Source: Candidatus Gastranaerophilales bacterium
GTDB taxonomy: Bacteria; Cyanobacteriota; Vampirovibrionia; Gastranaerophilales; Gastranaerophilaceae
DNA: 57,505 bases
Direction of reading: 5' to 3'
NCBI GenBank assembly: GCA_944326455.1
Contig: CALVEA010000009.1
Location: forward strand, 1 to 57,505
Both the position numbers and the translations under genes were made by a program. Positions 26,121 through 34,745 of the stretch are shown in pieces (the first letter of the stretch is position 1; each line of letters opens with the position of its first letter). The notes below the pieces were generated by a model, which saw only the letters and a program-made list of their open reading frames with translations, was not told the origin of the DNA and ran no database searches.

Positions 26121-26426
26121 TTATGAATTTTTTGCTTTGGCAGCATTTATTACCCAACCATCTGAGCGGAAATGTGCGTAATGGTTTTTCCCGATGTATT
26201 TTTCAGAATATTTACTCCCCCTTTGCAGCCACTCTTCAAAAACCAAGAGAGCCTTTCTTATGAGTTCATATCCATATTTTTCAATTAACGAGCCATATTG
26301 ATCAGGAGTGAGAATTACCAGGTTTATGTCCGGTATTTCTATTCTTACTCTTGAATCATTTTTGGGGCGTCCGCCCTTCTTGCCGTTGTATTTGCTAATC
26401 AATTGTCTGTTTCTTATTATCATAAT
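26121..26426 (-). CDS. Small DNA-binding-like protein, phage/plasmid-associated type
   Basis: 101 residues. The start used has AAGGGA 7-8 nt upstream; a GTG seven codons earlier would also be in frame. A basic Gly/Arg-rich segment (GKKGGRPKNDSRV) is followed by LTPDQYGSLIEKYGYELIRKAL and the tail KNHYAHFRSDGWVINAAK. This helix plus KxHYAxxxxWV ending resembles the C-terminal part of small proteins near phage and plasmid replication genes. Exact function unknown. Overlaps the upstream Cys-rich gene by 32 bp. Confidence 0.6.
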   Translation of the reverse strand: MMIIRNRQLISKYNGKKGGRPKNDSRVRIEIPDINLVILTPDQYGSLIEKYGYELIRKALLVFEEWLQRGSKYSEKYIGKNHYAHFRSDGWVINAAKAKNS

Positions 26427-26628
26427 CAATCCCTTCCGGAGCACCAAAACGCCGTACTAATTCTATTACAGTTTCTTTCATCCGGCATTTTGCCTCACTG
26501 TTAATAAAGTAAATTTGATAAAGATGACACCTGGAACAGGAGCATCCGAGCATATAACAATCTATTGCTGTTGAAGTCCAATTCTTTGTAACTGTTTCAC
26601 TGCATGATACATTATACTTATACCCCAT
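26395..26628 (-). CDS. Cys-rich 77-aa protein (putative zinc-binding)
   Basis: Contains DCYMLGCSCSRCHLYQIYF, then SEAKCRMKETVIELVRRFGAP. The C-x4-C-x-C-x2-C spacing with a further Cys suggests a metal site. The closing helix resembles a HTH recognition region. I recall similar small proteins in Gastranaerophilales and their mobile elements but cannot name a family. GGAAGAGG ribosome site. It is divergent from the S24 repressor gene across a 158-bp regulatory gap. Confidence 0.6.
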   Translation of the reverse strand: MGYKYNVSCSETVTKNWTSTAIDCYMLGCSCSRCHLYQIYFINSEAKCRMKETVIELVRRFGAPEGIDYDNKKQTID

Positions 26629-26686
26629 TTAAACAAACCTCTTCCTTGAAATTCTTAATTTAAAATATTTATAAACAACCATAAAA

Positions 26687-26715
26687 TTGACAGATATATA
26701 ATTCCATGCTTAAAT
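26687..26715 (+). promoter_or_regulatory. Promoter of the S24 repressor gene
   Basis: -35 TTGACA (26687-26692), 17-bp spacer, -10 TTAAAT (26710-26715). Consensus -35 and spacing. Predicted start near 26722, ahead of the operator-like palindrome at 26746-26766. Confidence 0.6.
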
Positions 26716-26745
26716 AAAGTATATGAATTAACATCTTGTCTTATA

Positions 26746-26766
26746 TTGTAAGATTATATCATACAA
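26746..26766. promoter_or_regulatory. Operator-like 21-bp palindrome
   Basis: TTGTAAGAT-TAT-ATCATACAA: 9-bp arms matching at 8 of 9 positions around TAT, just downstream of the repressor promoter. The size and location fit a dimeric HTH-repressor autoregulatory site. Confidence 0.5.
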
Positions 26767-26786
26767 TTGTCAAGTATAAATTTATT

Positions 26787-27419
26787 ATGGCGGTTAACAT
26801 GAAACTTGAAGAACTTTTGACAATTATTCCTAATAAAACCGGTAAATATATAAATCAGTCTGCACTGGCAGAGAGTCTGGGTATTACAAGACAGACTGTA
26901 AGTAACCGCATTAAAAATGAGAGTCAAGTTACAATAGGTGAATTAAAAAAAATAGAAGAATATTTTAATATTACTTTATTTAATGAAACAACCGGGTCTG
27001 ATGAAAATATTGTATATATTGATTACTATACAGACGTATTTGCAAGCTGCGGAAGCGGGAATATTGTGTTTTCGGAAGAAAAAATTAAACTTCCGATTCC
27101 TGAAATTTTAATCAGCGGTTTTTCAAAATTAAAAGAATATTCAATGATAAATGCTGCCGGAAATAGTATGGCGCCTACAATTGACAGCGGAGATAAACTT
27201 ATTGTAGAACATTGGAAAGGTGAACAGATTCAGGATAACAAGATTTATGTTTTCTGCTTTAATAACGAAATTTTTGTTAAGCGTTTATCAAAAAACTTAG
27301 ATGAAATTATTATAAAATCTGACAATCCTGAGTATAGAATCCGTACAATAAGCGGGAGTACTATAAATGACCTTATTTTAATCGGCAAAATAGCCGGAGT
27401 TATTAAGAATTTGGGATAA
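26787..27419 (+). CDS. LexA/CI-like repressor: XRE HTH plus S24 peptidase domain
   Basis: 210 residues from MAVNMKLEELL (a second ATG four codons later is also possible). HTH at about 24-46 (QSALAESLGITRQTVSNRI). Then the self-cleavage region ASCGSG with Cys88-Gly89 as the likely scissile pair, as known for UmuD and phi80 repressor. Ser127 in GNSMAP and Lys165 in FVKRL form the catalytic dyad. So it should be a RecA-stimulated, self-cleaving repressor. It faces two small divergent genes, as in a phage immunity region, but no phage structural genes are nearby. Confidence 0.82.
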   Translation: MAVNMKLEELLTIIPNKTGKYINQSALAESLGITRQTVSNRIKNESQVTIGELKKIEEYFNITLFNETTGSDENIVYIDYYTDVFASCGSGNIVFSEEKIKLPIPEILISGFSKLKEYSMINAAGNSMAPTIDSGDKLIVEHWKGEQIQDNKIYVFCFNNEIFVKRLSKNLDEIIIKSDNPEYRIRTISGSTINDLILIGKIAGVIKNLG

Positions 27420-27464
27420 TTTACAAAATTGACTTTATAAGTATTTTGAAGTTAAATATTGTCT

Positions 27465-28805
27465 ATGAAAATGATACTTTTTGGCGCAAATGAAGTCGGT
27501 TCAATGATAGCATCCGAGTTTTACGCCGATAATGATATAACGGTAATAGATAATGAAGAATACAAGTGTGATGCGTTTAACAAGCTTGATGTAAGTTTTG
27601 TGGACGGGAACGCATCAAATGTGGAAATCCTTAAGCAGGCAAATGTCAAAGATGCTGATGTATTTATTGCTTGTACTGATTCTGACGAATTAAATATAGT
27701 TGCATGTCTTACGGTAAAAAAGATGAGCAAAGCTTGTACAATGTGCTTTGTAAGAAAAGAAGAGTATAAGTCATCTTTAGGGATTACAAAAGATGCCGAA
27801 TACAATTTCGGGTTTTATGTAGATTATGTTATTTGGCCCGAAGAACTCCTTACTCAGGAAATTTTCCGTATTATAACAGTTGCAAAAGCTCTGGACGTTG
27901 AACACTTTGCCGGGGGTAAGGCGAGATTGTTGGAATATAGAATTGCTCCAAATTCAGTATTGGTAAATTCTATGATTAAGAATTGCGAGTTCCCAAAAGA
28001 TACTTTGATTGTCGGAGTCACAAGAAATGGCGAGCTTTTTATCCCGAGCGGCGAAACAGTTCTTCATGAAGATGATAAAGTAATATTCATGGGACTTTCA
28101 AACTCTCTTGATATTTTAGCCGGTAAATTTTTCCACGAAAAAGAGTTTGTTAAAAAAGTTGCAATAATAGGCGGCGGCAACGTCGGGCTTAAACTGGCTA
28201 AGAATCTGGAAAAACTTAAGCTCGATATTAAAGTTATTGAAAAAGACGAAAAAAGATGCGAACTGTTATCGGAAGAACTGTCCTCTTCTCTTGTCATAAA
28301 CGGTGACGGAACGGATTTGGAACTTCTGAATGAAGAAGACATCAGCTCTTCTGATGTAGTGGTCAGTGTTACAAATAATGATGAAAAGAATCTTCTTTGC
28401 TCGCTTTTAGTCAAGCAGCTGGGTGTAAAAAGAGTTATTTCAAGAGTTAGCAAGGGAGCTAACGTTTCTTTGTTTGAAAAAGTCGGAATTGATATTGCAA
28501 TTTCCACAAAAACAGCATCACTAAATGAAATTAAAAATAACTTATGTGATACAAATATCGACATCCTTGCAACCGTTGAACAAGGTATGGGCGAAGTTAT
28601 GGAAATTGAGCTTCCGGAAAATTATCAAACTATAAAGATTATGGAACTTAAATTACCTGCAAAAGCAATTGTCGGGGTTATCCAAAGAAGAAACAGAATA
28701 ATAATTCCTAACGGCGCAACCCAGATTATGAGCGGAGATAATCTTATAATCTTTACTACAGGTGCTAACGCTCCTGCTATAAGAGAATATTTTAAGGTGG
28801 ATTAA
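27465..28805 (+). CDS. trkA: Trk potassium uptake NAD-binding protein TrkA
   Basis: 446 residues with duplicated RCK architecture: FGANEVGSMIA (Rossmann motif, N-terminal half) and IGGGNVGLKLA (about residue 227), each followed by a TrkA-C-like segment. Cytosolic regulatory ring of the Trk/Ktr potassium channel, gated by NAD(H) or ATP. The start is ATG 27465; a TTG two codons upstream is in frame. Its TAA overlaps the ATG of the channel gene (TTAATGAG), so subunits are translationally coupled. Confidence 0.93.
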   Translation: MKMILFGANEVGSMIASEFYADNDITVIDNEEYKCDAFNKLDVSFVDGNASNVEILKQANVKDADVFIACTDSDELNIVACLTVKKMSKACTMCFVRKEEYKSSLGITKDAEYNFGFYVDYVIWPEELLTQEIFRIITVAKALDVEHFAGGKARLLEYRIAPNSVLVNSMIKNCEFPKDTLIVGVTRNGELFIPSGETVLHEDDKVIFMGLSNSLDILAGKFFHEKEFVKKVAIIGGGNVGLKLAKNLEKLKLDIKVIEKDEKRCELLSEELSSSLVINGDGTDLELLNEEDISSSDVVVSVTNNDEKNLLCSLLVKQLGVKRVISRVSKGANVSLFEKVGIDIAISTKTASLNEIKNNLCDTNIDILATVEQGMGEVMEIELPENYQTIKIMELKLPAKAIVGVIQRRNRIIIPNGATQIMSGDNLIIFTTGANAPAIREYFKVD

Positions 28806-30265
28806 TGAGACTCAGTTATCTTGCATATACTTTCAGTCTTTCAATAATGTATTTCAGTGTACTTCTTCTTGTACCTATTCTGATTGCACTTTATTATCAT
28901 GAAACATCCGCTATTTTTCCGTTCTTTTTTGCGGCAACAGTTGCTTTCTTAATCGCTGTTACTTTAAAAAAAATCGTACCCGGTGCATCACAAGTGAAAA
29001 ACGTTAACGATATTAAAAAATCTGAAGGTATCTGTACAGTAACTTTTTGCTGGCTGCTTGCGGGTTTGTTGGCGGCAATTCCTTATATGTTTTTCGGATT
29101 TTCGTTTATTGACGCTTTATTTGAATCAACATCCGGGATAACAACAACAGGCTCTACAATATTTGTGGATTATAATTTCCCAAAAGCTCTTTTCTTCTGG
29201 CGCGGTTTCACCCAGTGGATAGGAGGTATGGGAATTATCGTGTTATTCGTGGCAATTCTTCCGCAGTTCGCTATTGCCGGAAGACAATTGTTCTTTGCAG
29301 AAGCTCCCGGACCTACTGAAGATAAATTCACCCCGAGAGTCAGAAATACTGCTTCCGCTTTGTGGAAGGTTTATCTCGGGATGACTATTCTGGAAATAGT
29401 TCTTCTGAGAATAAACGGAATGAGTGGTTTTAATGCGATGTGTCACTCTTTTTCATCGGTATCGGGCGGCGGTCTTTCACCAAATTCATACAGCCTTGTA
29501 GGTTCAACAAATATAATTTTATGGATTATGGCTGTTTTCACTTTCTTTGGCGGAGCAAGCTACAACTTGCAATATAAAGCCTGGACAAAGCTTAATCCGC
29601 TTGTACTTTTTAAAAGTGAAGAATTTAGAGTCTATTTCTGGATAACTGTCGGAATCGGCTTATTGCTTGCTCTTTCTCTTGAAATTCATGAAGGCTACGG
29701 TGTGTTCAATAGTTTAACTCACTCATTCTTTAATGTCTGCTCTGTTATATCTTCATCCGGATTTTGCAGTGTAGATTTTGCTAAATGGGATTACGTAAGC
29801 AAAGTTCTTCTGTTTATTGCAATGGCAACAGGAAGCTGCGCAAGTTCAGCCGGCGGCGGAATTAAGATTATGAGGTGGCTTTTGATATTTAAGATTATGA
29901 AAACCGAGCTTACAAAAGTTCTTCACCCGAAAGCCGTTTTTAATATTAAAGTTGAAAATTGTACGGTTCCAAGAGAAATCTTGTATCAAACTCTTATGTT
30001 TGTTTCATTCTACTTTGCAATTTTGATATGCTCGACTCTTGTAACTGCCATGATAGAAAAAAGCACCGTAATAGGGCTTACGGGGACAGTAAGCTCCCTT
30101 GGGAACATAGGTCCAGGATTAGGAAATGTTATAGGACCTCTGGGAAGCTACCAGAGTTTGAATATCTGGACAAAGATTATATTTATAATCGACATGTTTG
30201 TCGGACGTCTTGAACTTATTCCTTTCCTGGTCTTGTTCCAGAAAGACTTATGGAGTTTTAAATAA
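28805..30265 (+). CDS. trkH: Trk potassium channel subunit TrkH/TrkG
   Basis: 486 residues, polytopic. Contains four membrane-pore-membrane repeats with selectivity-filter-like segments STSGITTTGST, SVSGGGLSP, SSSGFCSV and SLGNIGPG, the family's degenerate G-containing filters. Also GFTQWIGGMGII, and FVGRLELIPF at the C-terminus. Takes up K+ across the inner membrane together with TrkA encoded directly upstream. Confidence 0.94.
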   Translation: MRLSYLAYTFSLSIMYFSVLLLVPILIALYYHETSAIFPFFFAATVAFLIAVTLKKIVPGASQVKNVNDIKKSEGICTVTFCWLLAGLLAAIPYMFFGFSFIDALFESTSGITTTGSTIFVDYNFPKALFFWRGFTQWIGGMGIIVLFVAILPQFAIAGRQLFFAEAPGPTEDKFTPRVRNTASALWKVYLGMTILEIVLLRINGMSGFNAMCHSFSSVSGGGLSPNSYSLVGSTNIILWIMAVFTFFGGASYNLQYKAWTKLNPLVLFKSEEFRVYFWITVGIGLLLALSLEIHEGYGVFNSLTHSFFNVCSVISSSGFCSVDFAKWDYVSKVLLFIAMATGSCASSAGGGIKIMRWLLIFKIMKTELTKVLHPKAVFNIKVENCTVPREILYQTLMFVSFYFAILICSTLVTAMIEKSTVIGLTGTVSSLGNIGPGLGNVIGPLGSYQSLNIWTKIIFIIDMFVGRLELIPFLVLFQKDLWSFK

Positions 30266-30305
30266 AGCTTTATTCATGCTAAAATAGAATAAAGGGGGAA
30301 AGATT

Positions 30306-30917
30306 ATGTCAATAAGAAAAGTTGTAAAATACGGAGAATCATCCCTTAGACAGCCGTCTAAAGAGGTTCATAAAGTTTCTCAGAAAATAAAAAATCTTGT
30401 AGAAGATTTGTTAGATACTCTGTATGCCCAAAATGGTGTGGGGCTTGCCGCACCGCAAATCGGAGAAAATTACAGGGTTTTTGTTATTGATGTTTCTACA
30501 GGAAATGAACCGCTGAACCCAATGGTATTTATTAACCCGAAAATTATTAAAAAATCCGGAGCAGTAATCAGCCACGAAGGATGTTTGAGTTTTCCGGAAG
30601 CTTTTACGGATGTCAAAAGATACGCAAATGTTATGATAAAAGCTCTTGACTCTCACGGTCGTTCTTTCGTATTGGAAGCAAAGGACGGAAGTCTTTTAGC
30701 CAGAGCGATTCAACATGAATTTGACCATCTGGACGGTGTTCTATTTATTGACCATGTTATAAACAGATTTGAAGCCGACAAAGTCCTTCAAGAACATAAT
30801 CTCCCTCCGGTTGAAGTGGATAAAATTCTTGATGAGCCGGAATTAACAGCCGAAATTGAAGAGATTAAGGCAAAACAAGTAGAAAAAGAAACAAAAGAAT
30901 CAAAAGAGAATGCTTAA
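30306..30917 (+). CDS. def: Peptide deformylase
   Basis: 203 residues. Motif 1 GVGLAAPQ (44-51), motif 2 EGCLSFP with metal ligand Cys93, motif 3 HEFDH (137-141), the complete Fe2+/Zn2+ site. Removes the formyl group from nascent proteins. The C-terminus has a 30-residue Lys/Glu-rich tail (EEIKAKQVEKETKESKEN) not needed for catalysis. GGGGGAAAG ribosome site. Overlaps fmt by 8 bp; the pair is a common bacterial arrangement. Confidence 0.96.
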   Translation: MSIRKVVKYGESSLRQPSKEVHKVSQKIKNLVEDLLDTLYAQNGVGLAAPQIGENYRVFVIDVSTGNEPLNPMVFINPKIIKKSGAVISHEGCLSFPEAFTDVKRYANVMIKALDSHGRSFVLEAKDGSLLARAIQHEFDHLDGVLFIDHVINRFEADKVLQEHNLPPVEVDKILDEPELTAEIEEIKAKQVEKETKESKENA

Positions 30918-31830
30918 TATAGTTTTTTTCGGAACCCCTGATATAGGGTTAAAGTCACTTGAATACCTATATAACTCGGACAAGTTTAATGTGCAGGCGG
31001 TTGTAACCAATCCCGACCGTCCGTCGGGCAGAGGACACAAGCTGACCCCAAGTCCGATAAAAGTTTTTGCGCTTGAACATAATATATCAGTTTTCCAGCC
31101 GAAATCTATTCGTAAGGAGCCGGAAATTATTGAAGCTTTAAGGAATTTAAAACCGGATTTTTTTGTGACCTTTGCTTTCGGGCAGATTTTATCTCAGGAA
31201 GTCCTTGATATTCCGAAATACGAAACTATAAACCTCCATGTTTCGCTTCTGCCGAAATACAGGGGAGCTAATCCGATACAAAGAGCCATTATTAACGGTG
31301 AAACAGAAACCGGAATCTGTACAATGGTCACGGAACTGGGGCTTGACACCGGTCCTATTTGCCTGACACAACCAATTGAAATTAACCGGAATATGAATTG
31401 TGTGGAGCTTTTTGAAATATGTTCAGAAGAATCACCAAAACTGTTAGAAAAAACTCTTCTGGGTATCGCAGACGGGACTTTAACACCGAAAGCCCAGTGT
31501 GAGAACGGAGTTTGCTACGCAGATAAGCTTCAAAAAGAAGAATGTAGAATTGACTGGAATAAATCAGCTTTAGAAATCCATAACCTTGTAAGAGGGGTTT
31601 ATAAGTGCCCGGGAGCATTTTTTGAATATAACGGCAAGATTATCAAAGTTATGGAAACAGAAGTTATTAATACCACTTCAACCGGAAAAATCGGAGAGTT
31701 TATAAATATCTCAAAATCAGGAATTGATATTCAAACCGGTAACGGTGTTTTACGCCTTTTGAGAGTAAAACCCGAAGGTAAAAATGAAATGCCTGCAAGA
31801 GATTGGGCAAATGGTTTGGGAATAAAATAA
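30910..31830 (+). CDS. fmt: Methionyl-tRNA formyltransferase
   Basis: 306 residues. N-terminal formyltransferase with PSGRGHKL (loop), and catalytic Asn108, His110 and Asp146 in NLHVSLLPKYRGANP and LGLDTGP. The C-terminal OB-like tRNA-binding domain includes AARDWANG-like ending. Adds formyl from 10-formyl-THF to Met-tRNAi. Coupled to def by an 8-bp overlap. Confidence 0.96.
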   Translation: MLNIVFFGTPDIGLKSLEYLYNSDKFNVQAVVTNPDRPSGRGHKLTPSPIKVFALEHNISVFQPKSIRKEPEIIEALRNLKPDFFVTFAFGQILSQEVLDIPKYETINLHVSLLPKYRGANPIQRAIINGETETGICTMVTELGLDTGPICLTQPIEINRNMNCVELFEICSEESPKLLEKTLLGIADGTLTPKAQCENGVCYADKLQKEECRIDWNKSALEIHNLVRGVYKCPGAFFEYNGKIIKVMETEVINTTSTGKIGEFINISKSGIDIQTGNGVLRLLRVKPEGKNEMPARDWANGLGIK

Positions 31831-31836
31831 TGCAAT

Positions 31837-31876
31837 AAAAATCCGGAAACAAATTTTATTTTGTTTCCGGATTTTT
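31837..31876. terminator. Bidirectional terminator between fmt and fabF
   Basis: 17-bp stem AAAAATCCGGAAACAAA / TTTGTTTCCGGATTTTT with a short AT loop, U-rich on both strands, between convergent fmt and fabF. Confidence 0.88.
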
Positions 31877-31889
31877 TATACATATCCTT

Positions 31890-33143
31890 CTACACTTCTT
31901 TAAATACTAAAGTAGCATTATGACCGCCGAATCCAAAAGAGTTTGATAAAGCGGCATGTACTTTTTTATCTCTGGCTTTGTGCGGAACGTAATCAAGGTT
32001 TGCTACATGCTCATCTTGGTTATCAAGATTTATTGTAGGCGGAACCTTACCTTCTGTAATAGCCTTAACGCAGACAATACCTTCAACAGCACCTGTTGCT
32101 CCGAGCATATGTCCGTGCATACTTTTAGTTGAACTTACAACAAGGTTTTTATTTTGTTCCTTATCTCCAAAGATTTTAGCAATAGCCTGAGATTCAGCAA
32201 TGTCACCTAAGCCGGTGCTTGTACCATGTGGATTGATATAATCAATATCTTCTGGTTTTAGACCTGCATCCTCAAGAGCAAGCTCCATAGACTTGATTGC
32301 GCCTCTGCCTTCCGGATCCGGTGCAACCATATCGTAGGCATCAGCTGTTTGACCATAGCCGGCAACTTCTGCATAAATCTTAGCACCGCGTTTTTTAGCG
32401 TGCTCATATTCTTCAAGAACAAGAACACCTGCGCCTTCACCCATAACAAAACCATCTCTGTCTTTGTCATAAGGTCTTGATGCTTTTTCAGGCTCATCAT
32501 TTCTCTTAGAAAGAGTTCTTGCAGCTGTAAATGCACCAATACCGAGAGTTGTAATTGTAGCTTCGCAGCCTCCGGCTACAACCACATCAGCATCACCGTA
32601 CTGAATTGAACGGAGAGCATCGCCAATTGAATGTGAACCTGTTGCACAAGCCGAAACAACAGCCTTGTTAATACCTTTATAACCGTGTTTCATAGAAATT
32701 CTTCCTGACGCCATATCAACGATTAACATCGGAACAGTAAACGGAGAACCTTTGGTAGGTCCTTTTTCTATCATAGCAATATGGTTCTTTTCAAATGTTT
32801 TAAACCCGCCGGCAGCAGAACTAACAATAACACCGATTCTATACGGGTCAATATCAGCTTCATCAATACCTGAATCAGCAATAGCTTCATCAGCTGCTAC
32901 CATTGCAAACTGGGTAAATCTATCCATTCTTTTTGCATCTTTTGGATCCAAATAATCCTCAGGGTTAAAATCTTTGTCCTTAATTTCGCCGGCAATTTTT
33001 ACGGTATGTCTTTCTGTATCAATTGATTCAATAAGCGAAACACCGCTTTTCCCGGCTAAAAGAGCATCCCAAAATTTATCAACTCCTATTCCAATCGGAG
33101 TTACGGCTCCCATCCCTGTTATTACAACTCTACGTTTTGTCAT
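31890..33143 (-). CDS. fabF: 3-oxoacyl-ACP synthase II
   Basis: 417 residues. Catalytic Cys166 in SACATGSHS, first His in PHGTST (about 306), second His in MHGHMLGATG (about 343), and the C-terminal NSFGFGGHN loop. Condenses malonyl-ACP with acyl-ACP in elongation. It follows acpP on the same strand by 78 bp. Confidence 0.96.
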   Translation of the reverse strand: MTKRRVVITGMGAVTPIGIGVDKFWDALLAGKSGVSLIESIDTERHTVKIAGEIKDKDFNPEDYLDPKDAKRMDRFTQFAMVAADEAIADSGIDEADIDPYRIGVIVSSAAGGFKTFEKNHIAMIEKGPTKGSPFTVPMLIVDMASGRISMKHGYKGINKAVVSACATGSHSIGDALRSIQYGDADVVVAGGCEATITTLGIGAFTAARTLSKRNDEPEKASRPYDKDRDGFVMGEGAGVLVLEEYEHAKKRGAKIYAEVAGYGQTADAYDMVAPDPEGRGAIKSMELALEDAGLKPEDIDYINPHGTSTGLGDIAESQAIAKIFGDKEQNKNLVVSSTKSMHGHMLGATGAVEGIVCVKAITEGKVPPTINLDNQDEHVANLDYVPHKARDKKVHAALSNSFGFGGHNATLVFKEV

Positions 33144-33221
33144 CTTCTACTTTCCCCTAATAAATAAGAGGGCGAAAAAAGTTAGAATTCTCACCCTCTT
33201 ATATAAATCTAATCAAATTTA

Positions 33222-33452
33222 TTATGAGTGTGCATCGATGTAGTTAACTGCATCTTGAACTGTTTGGATTTTTTCAGCTTCTTCATCAGGAATTTCGCAA
33301 CCGAATTCTTCTTCAAAAGCCATAACTAATTCAACTGTATCCAATGAGTCTGCACCCAAATCAGCAGTGAAGCTAGCTTCAGGAGTTACCAAAGCTTCAT
33401 CGCAGCTTAATTGATCTACAACAACTTTTTTAACTTTTTCAAATGTACTCAT
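33222..33452 (-). CDS. acpP: Acyl carrier protein
   Basis: 76 residues from MSTFEKV, with AGAGG 9 nt upstream; a Met three codons earlier lies too close to the ribosome site. DLGADSLD contains Ser36, the 4'-phosphopantetheine attachment site. Highly acidic, as expected. Carries acyl chains for the fab enzymes. In this operon it is separated from fabG by a RAYT/REP island. Confidence 0.97.
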   Translation of the reverse strand: MSTFEKVKKVVVDQLSCDEALVTPEASFTADLGADSLDTVELVMAFEEEFGCEIPDEEAEKIQTVQDAVNYIDAHS

Positions 33453-33495
33453 TTCTTTCATCCTCTTATTTATGTGTTATACACTATTCTACTAA

Positions 33496-33523
33496 ATTAT
33501 ACTATTTCAAGATAATTTTGCAA
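33496..33523 (-). promoter_or_regulatory. Promoter for acpP-fabF
   Basis: -35 TTGCAA (33518-33523), 16-bp spacer, perfect -10 TATAAT (33496-33501), 44 bp ahead of acpP. It lets acpP-fabF be expressed independently of the upstream fab genes, from which the RAYT island and a terminator separate them. Confidence 0.65.
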
Positions 33524-33660
33524 ATAAACTTAAAAAATCGTTACAGTTTTTATTAGTGAATAGTGATTAGCAATAGGTAGTAGTAGCTGCAGGGTTGTAG
33601 GGTTGTAGTTTGGTAGGCTTTAGGCTGCCAAATAACTATCAAAAACGGGGAATTTTAGCA

Positions 33661-33735
33661 TTTAAAAATTTGTTGAAAAAAGATGTAATAATAAAAATTG
33701 GTGTAATTTTGGGGATAAAAATAAGATTTCAGAAT
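33661..33735 (+). pseudogene. Remnant of a second RAYT gene 3' end
   Basis: About 75 bp align to the last 75 bp of the intact RAYT gene (offset 690 bp), with 27 bp identical (33691-33717 versus 34381-34407). Frame corresponds to the C-terminal KNWCNFGDKNK segment. Evidence of an earlier copy or of a tandem event at the same site. Confidence 0.8.
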
Positions 33736-33917
33736 AAGGCAGACTAAAGTCTGCCCTACAGTTTTCAGTAGTAGGGTAGGCTTTAGCCTACCGAACAATT
33801 TCCGGCGCAGAATAGCTAAAGTCTGCCCTACAGTTTCAGTAGTAGGGTAGGCTTTAGCCTACCGAACTGAATAGCATTAGGGTAGACTTTAGGCTGCCAA
33901 TAATTTATTATACTAAT

Positions 33918-34439
33918 ATGTCAAATTTTAAGCGATATTATCAAAATAATAACATTGTATTTGTAACAATAGTTACATATAACAGAATTCCGTTTTTATT
34001 AAAGAATATTGATAAATTAAGAAAATCGCTCATAAATCCTAACTATAGCTATAAAATTTTGGCTGGAGTTGTATTACAAGATCATATGCATTTATTAATT
34101 CAAGCTGATAAAGCAGAAGAATTCCCCAAAATTATTGCTTCTTTTAAAGCTTCATTTTCAAAACAAATGCCAATTAATTTTAATCAGACAGAAGAACAAC
34201 TCCGACGACGCGAGAAAGGTATATGGCAAAGGAAATACTATGACCACATAATCCGTGATGAAAAAGATTTACACAGACATTTAGATTATATTCACTTCAA
34301 CCCGATGAAACATTGTAATGTAAAACCGATAGATTGGGAGTTTTCTTCATTCAAAAAATTTGTTCAAAAAGGATATTATGATAAAAATTGGTGTAATTTT
34401 GGGGATAAGAATAAGATTACAGAACTCAATTATGAATAG
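33918..34439 (+). CDS. REP-associated tyrosine transposase (RAYT, Y1/HUH)
   Basis: 173 residues. HUH motif HMH at 56-58 (VLQDHMHLLI) and the nucleophile Tyr124 in HLDYIHFNPMKH, with the usual IWQRKYYDHIIRDE segment before it: all the active-site parts of the IS200-related single-strand nucleases. RAYTs cut and join REP palindromes as single strands; matching REPs flank the gene on both sides. No strong ribosome site. Confidence 0.93.
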   Translation: MSNFKRYYQNNNIVFVTIVTYNRIPFLLKNIDKLRKSLINPNYSYKILAGVVLQDHMHLLIQADKAEEFPKIIASFKASFSKQMPINFNQTEEQLRRREKGIWQRKYYDHIIRDEKDLHRHLDYIHFNPMKHCNVKPIDWEFSSFKKFVQKGYYDKNWCNFGDKNKITELNYE

Positions 34440-34699
34440 GGTTGTCTAAAGCCTGTCCTGCTATCATGTTATTGGTAGACTAAAGTTGGTAGACTAAAGT
34501 CTACCCTACTAAATCTACACTACAATTTATAGCAGCATTAGCAGTAAGGTAGGCTTCAGTCTGCCAAATAACTATCAAAAACGGGGAATTTTAGTAGACT
34601 AAAGTCTACCCTACTAAAGTCTGTCCTACAATTTATAGCAGCATTAGCAGTAGGGTAAAGCAGCAGTAGGGTAGGCTTCAGCCTACCAAATAACAAAAC

Positions 34700-34735
34700 A
34701 AAGATGGCGGGTGCTAGTTAGCACCCGCCATCTTT
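34700..34735. terminator. Terminator after fabG
   Basis: 15-bp stem AAAGATGGCGGGTGC / GCACCCGCCATCTTT with a 6-nt loop, 11 bp past the fabG stop. GC-rich, with only short T runs, but very stable. Confidence 0.75.
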
Positions 34736-34745
34736 AATAATCAAT

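Larger units (their letters stand above)
33598..34698. mobile_element. RAYT/REP island in the fab operon
   Basis: REP-like palindromes surround a Y1 transposase gene: GGCAGACTAAAGTCTGCC (33738-33755), GGTAGGCTTTAGCCTACC (33775-33792 and again at about 33846-33863), TAGGGTAGACTTTAGGCTGCC (near 33879), and downstream AGACTAAAGTCTACC (about 34491 and 34597) and GGTAGGCTTCAGCCTACC (about 34670-34687). A 34-bp direct repeat flanks the gene at 33625-33658 and 34561-34594. The region lies between fabG and acpP. Confidence 0.88.

Noticed and set aside
25870..26157. Minus-strand open frame across MITE copy 2
   Set aside because: Spans both inverted repeats and has no ribosome site or family resemblance.
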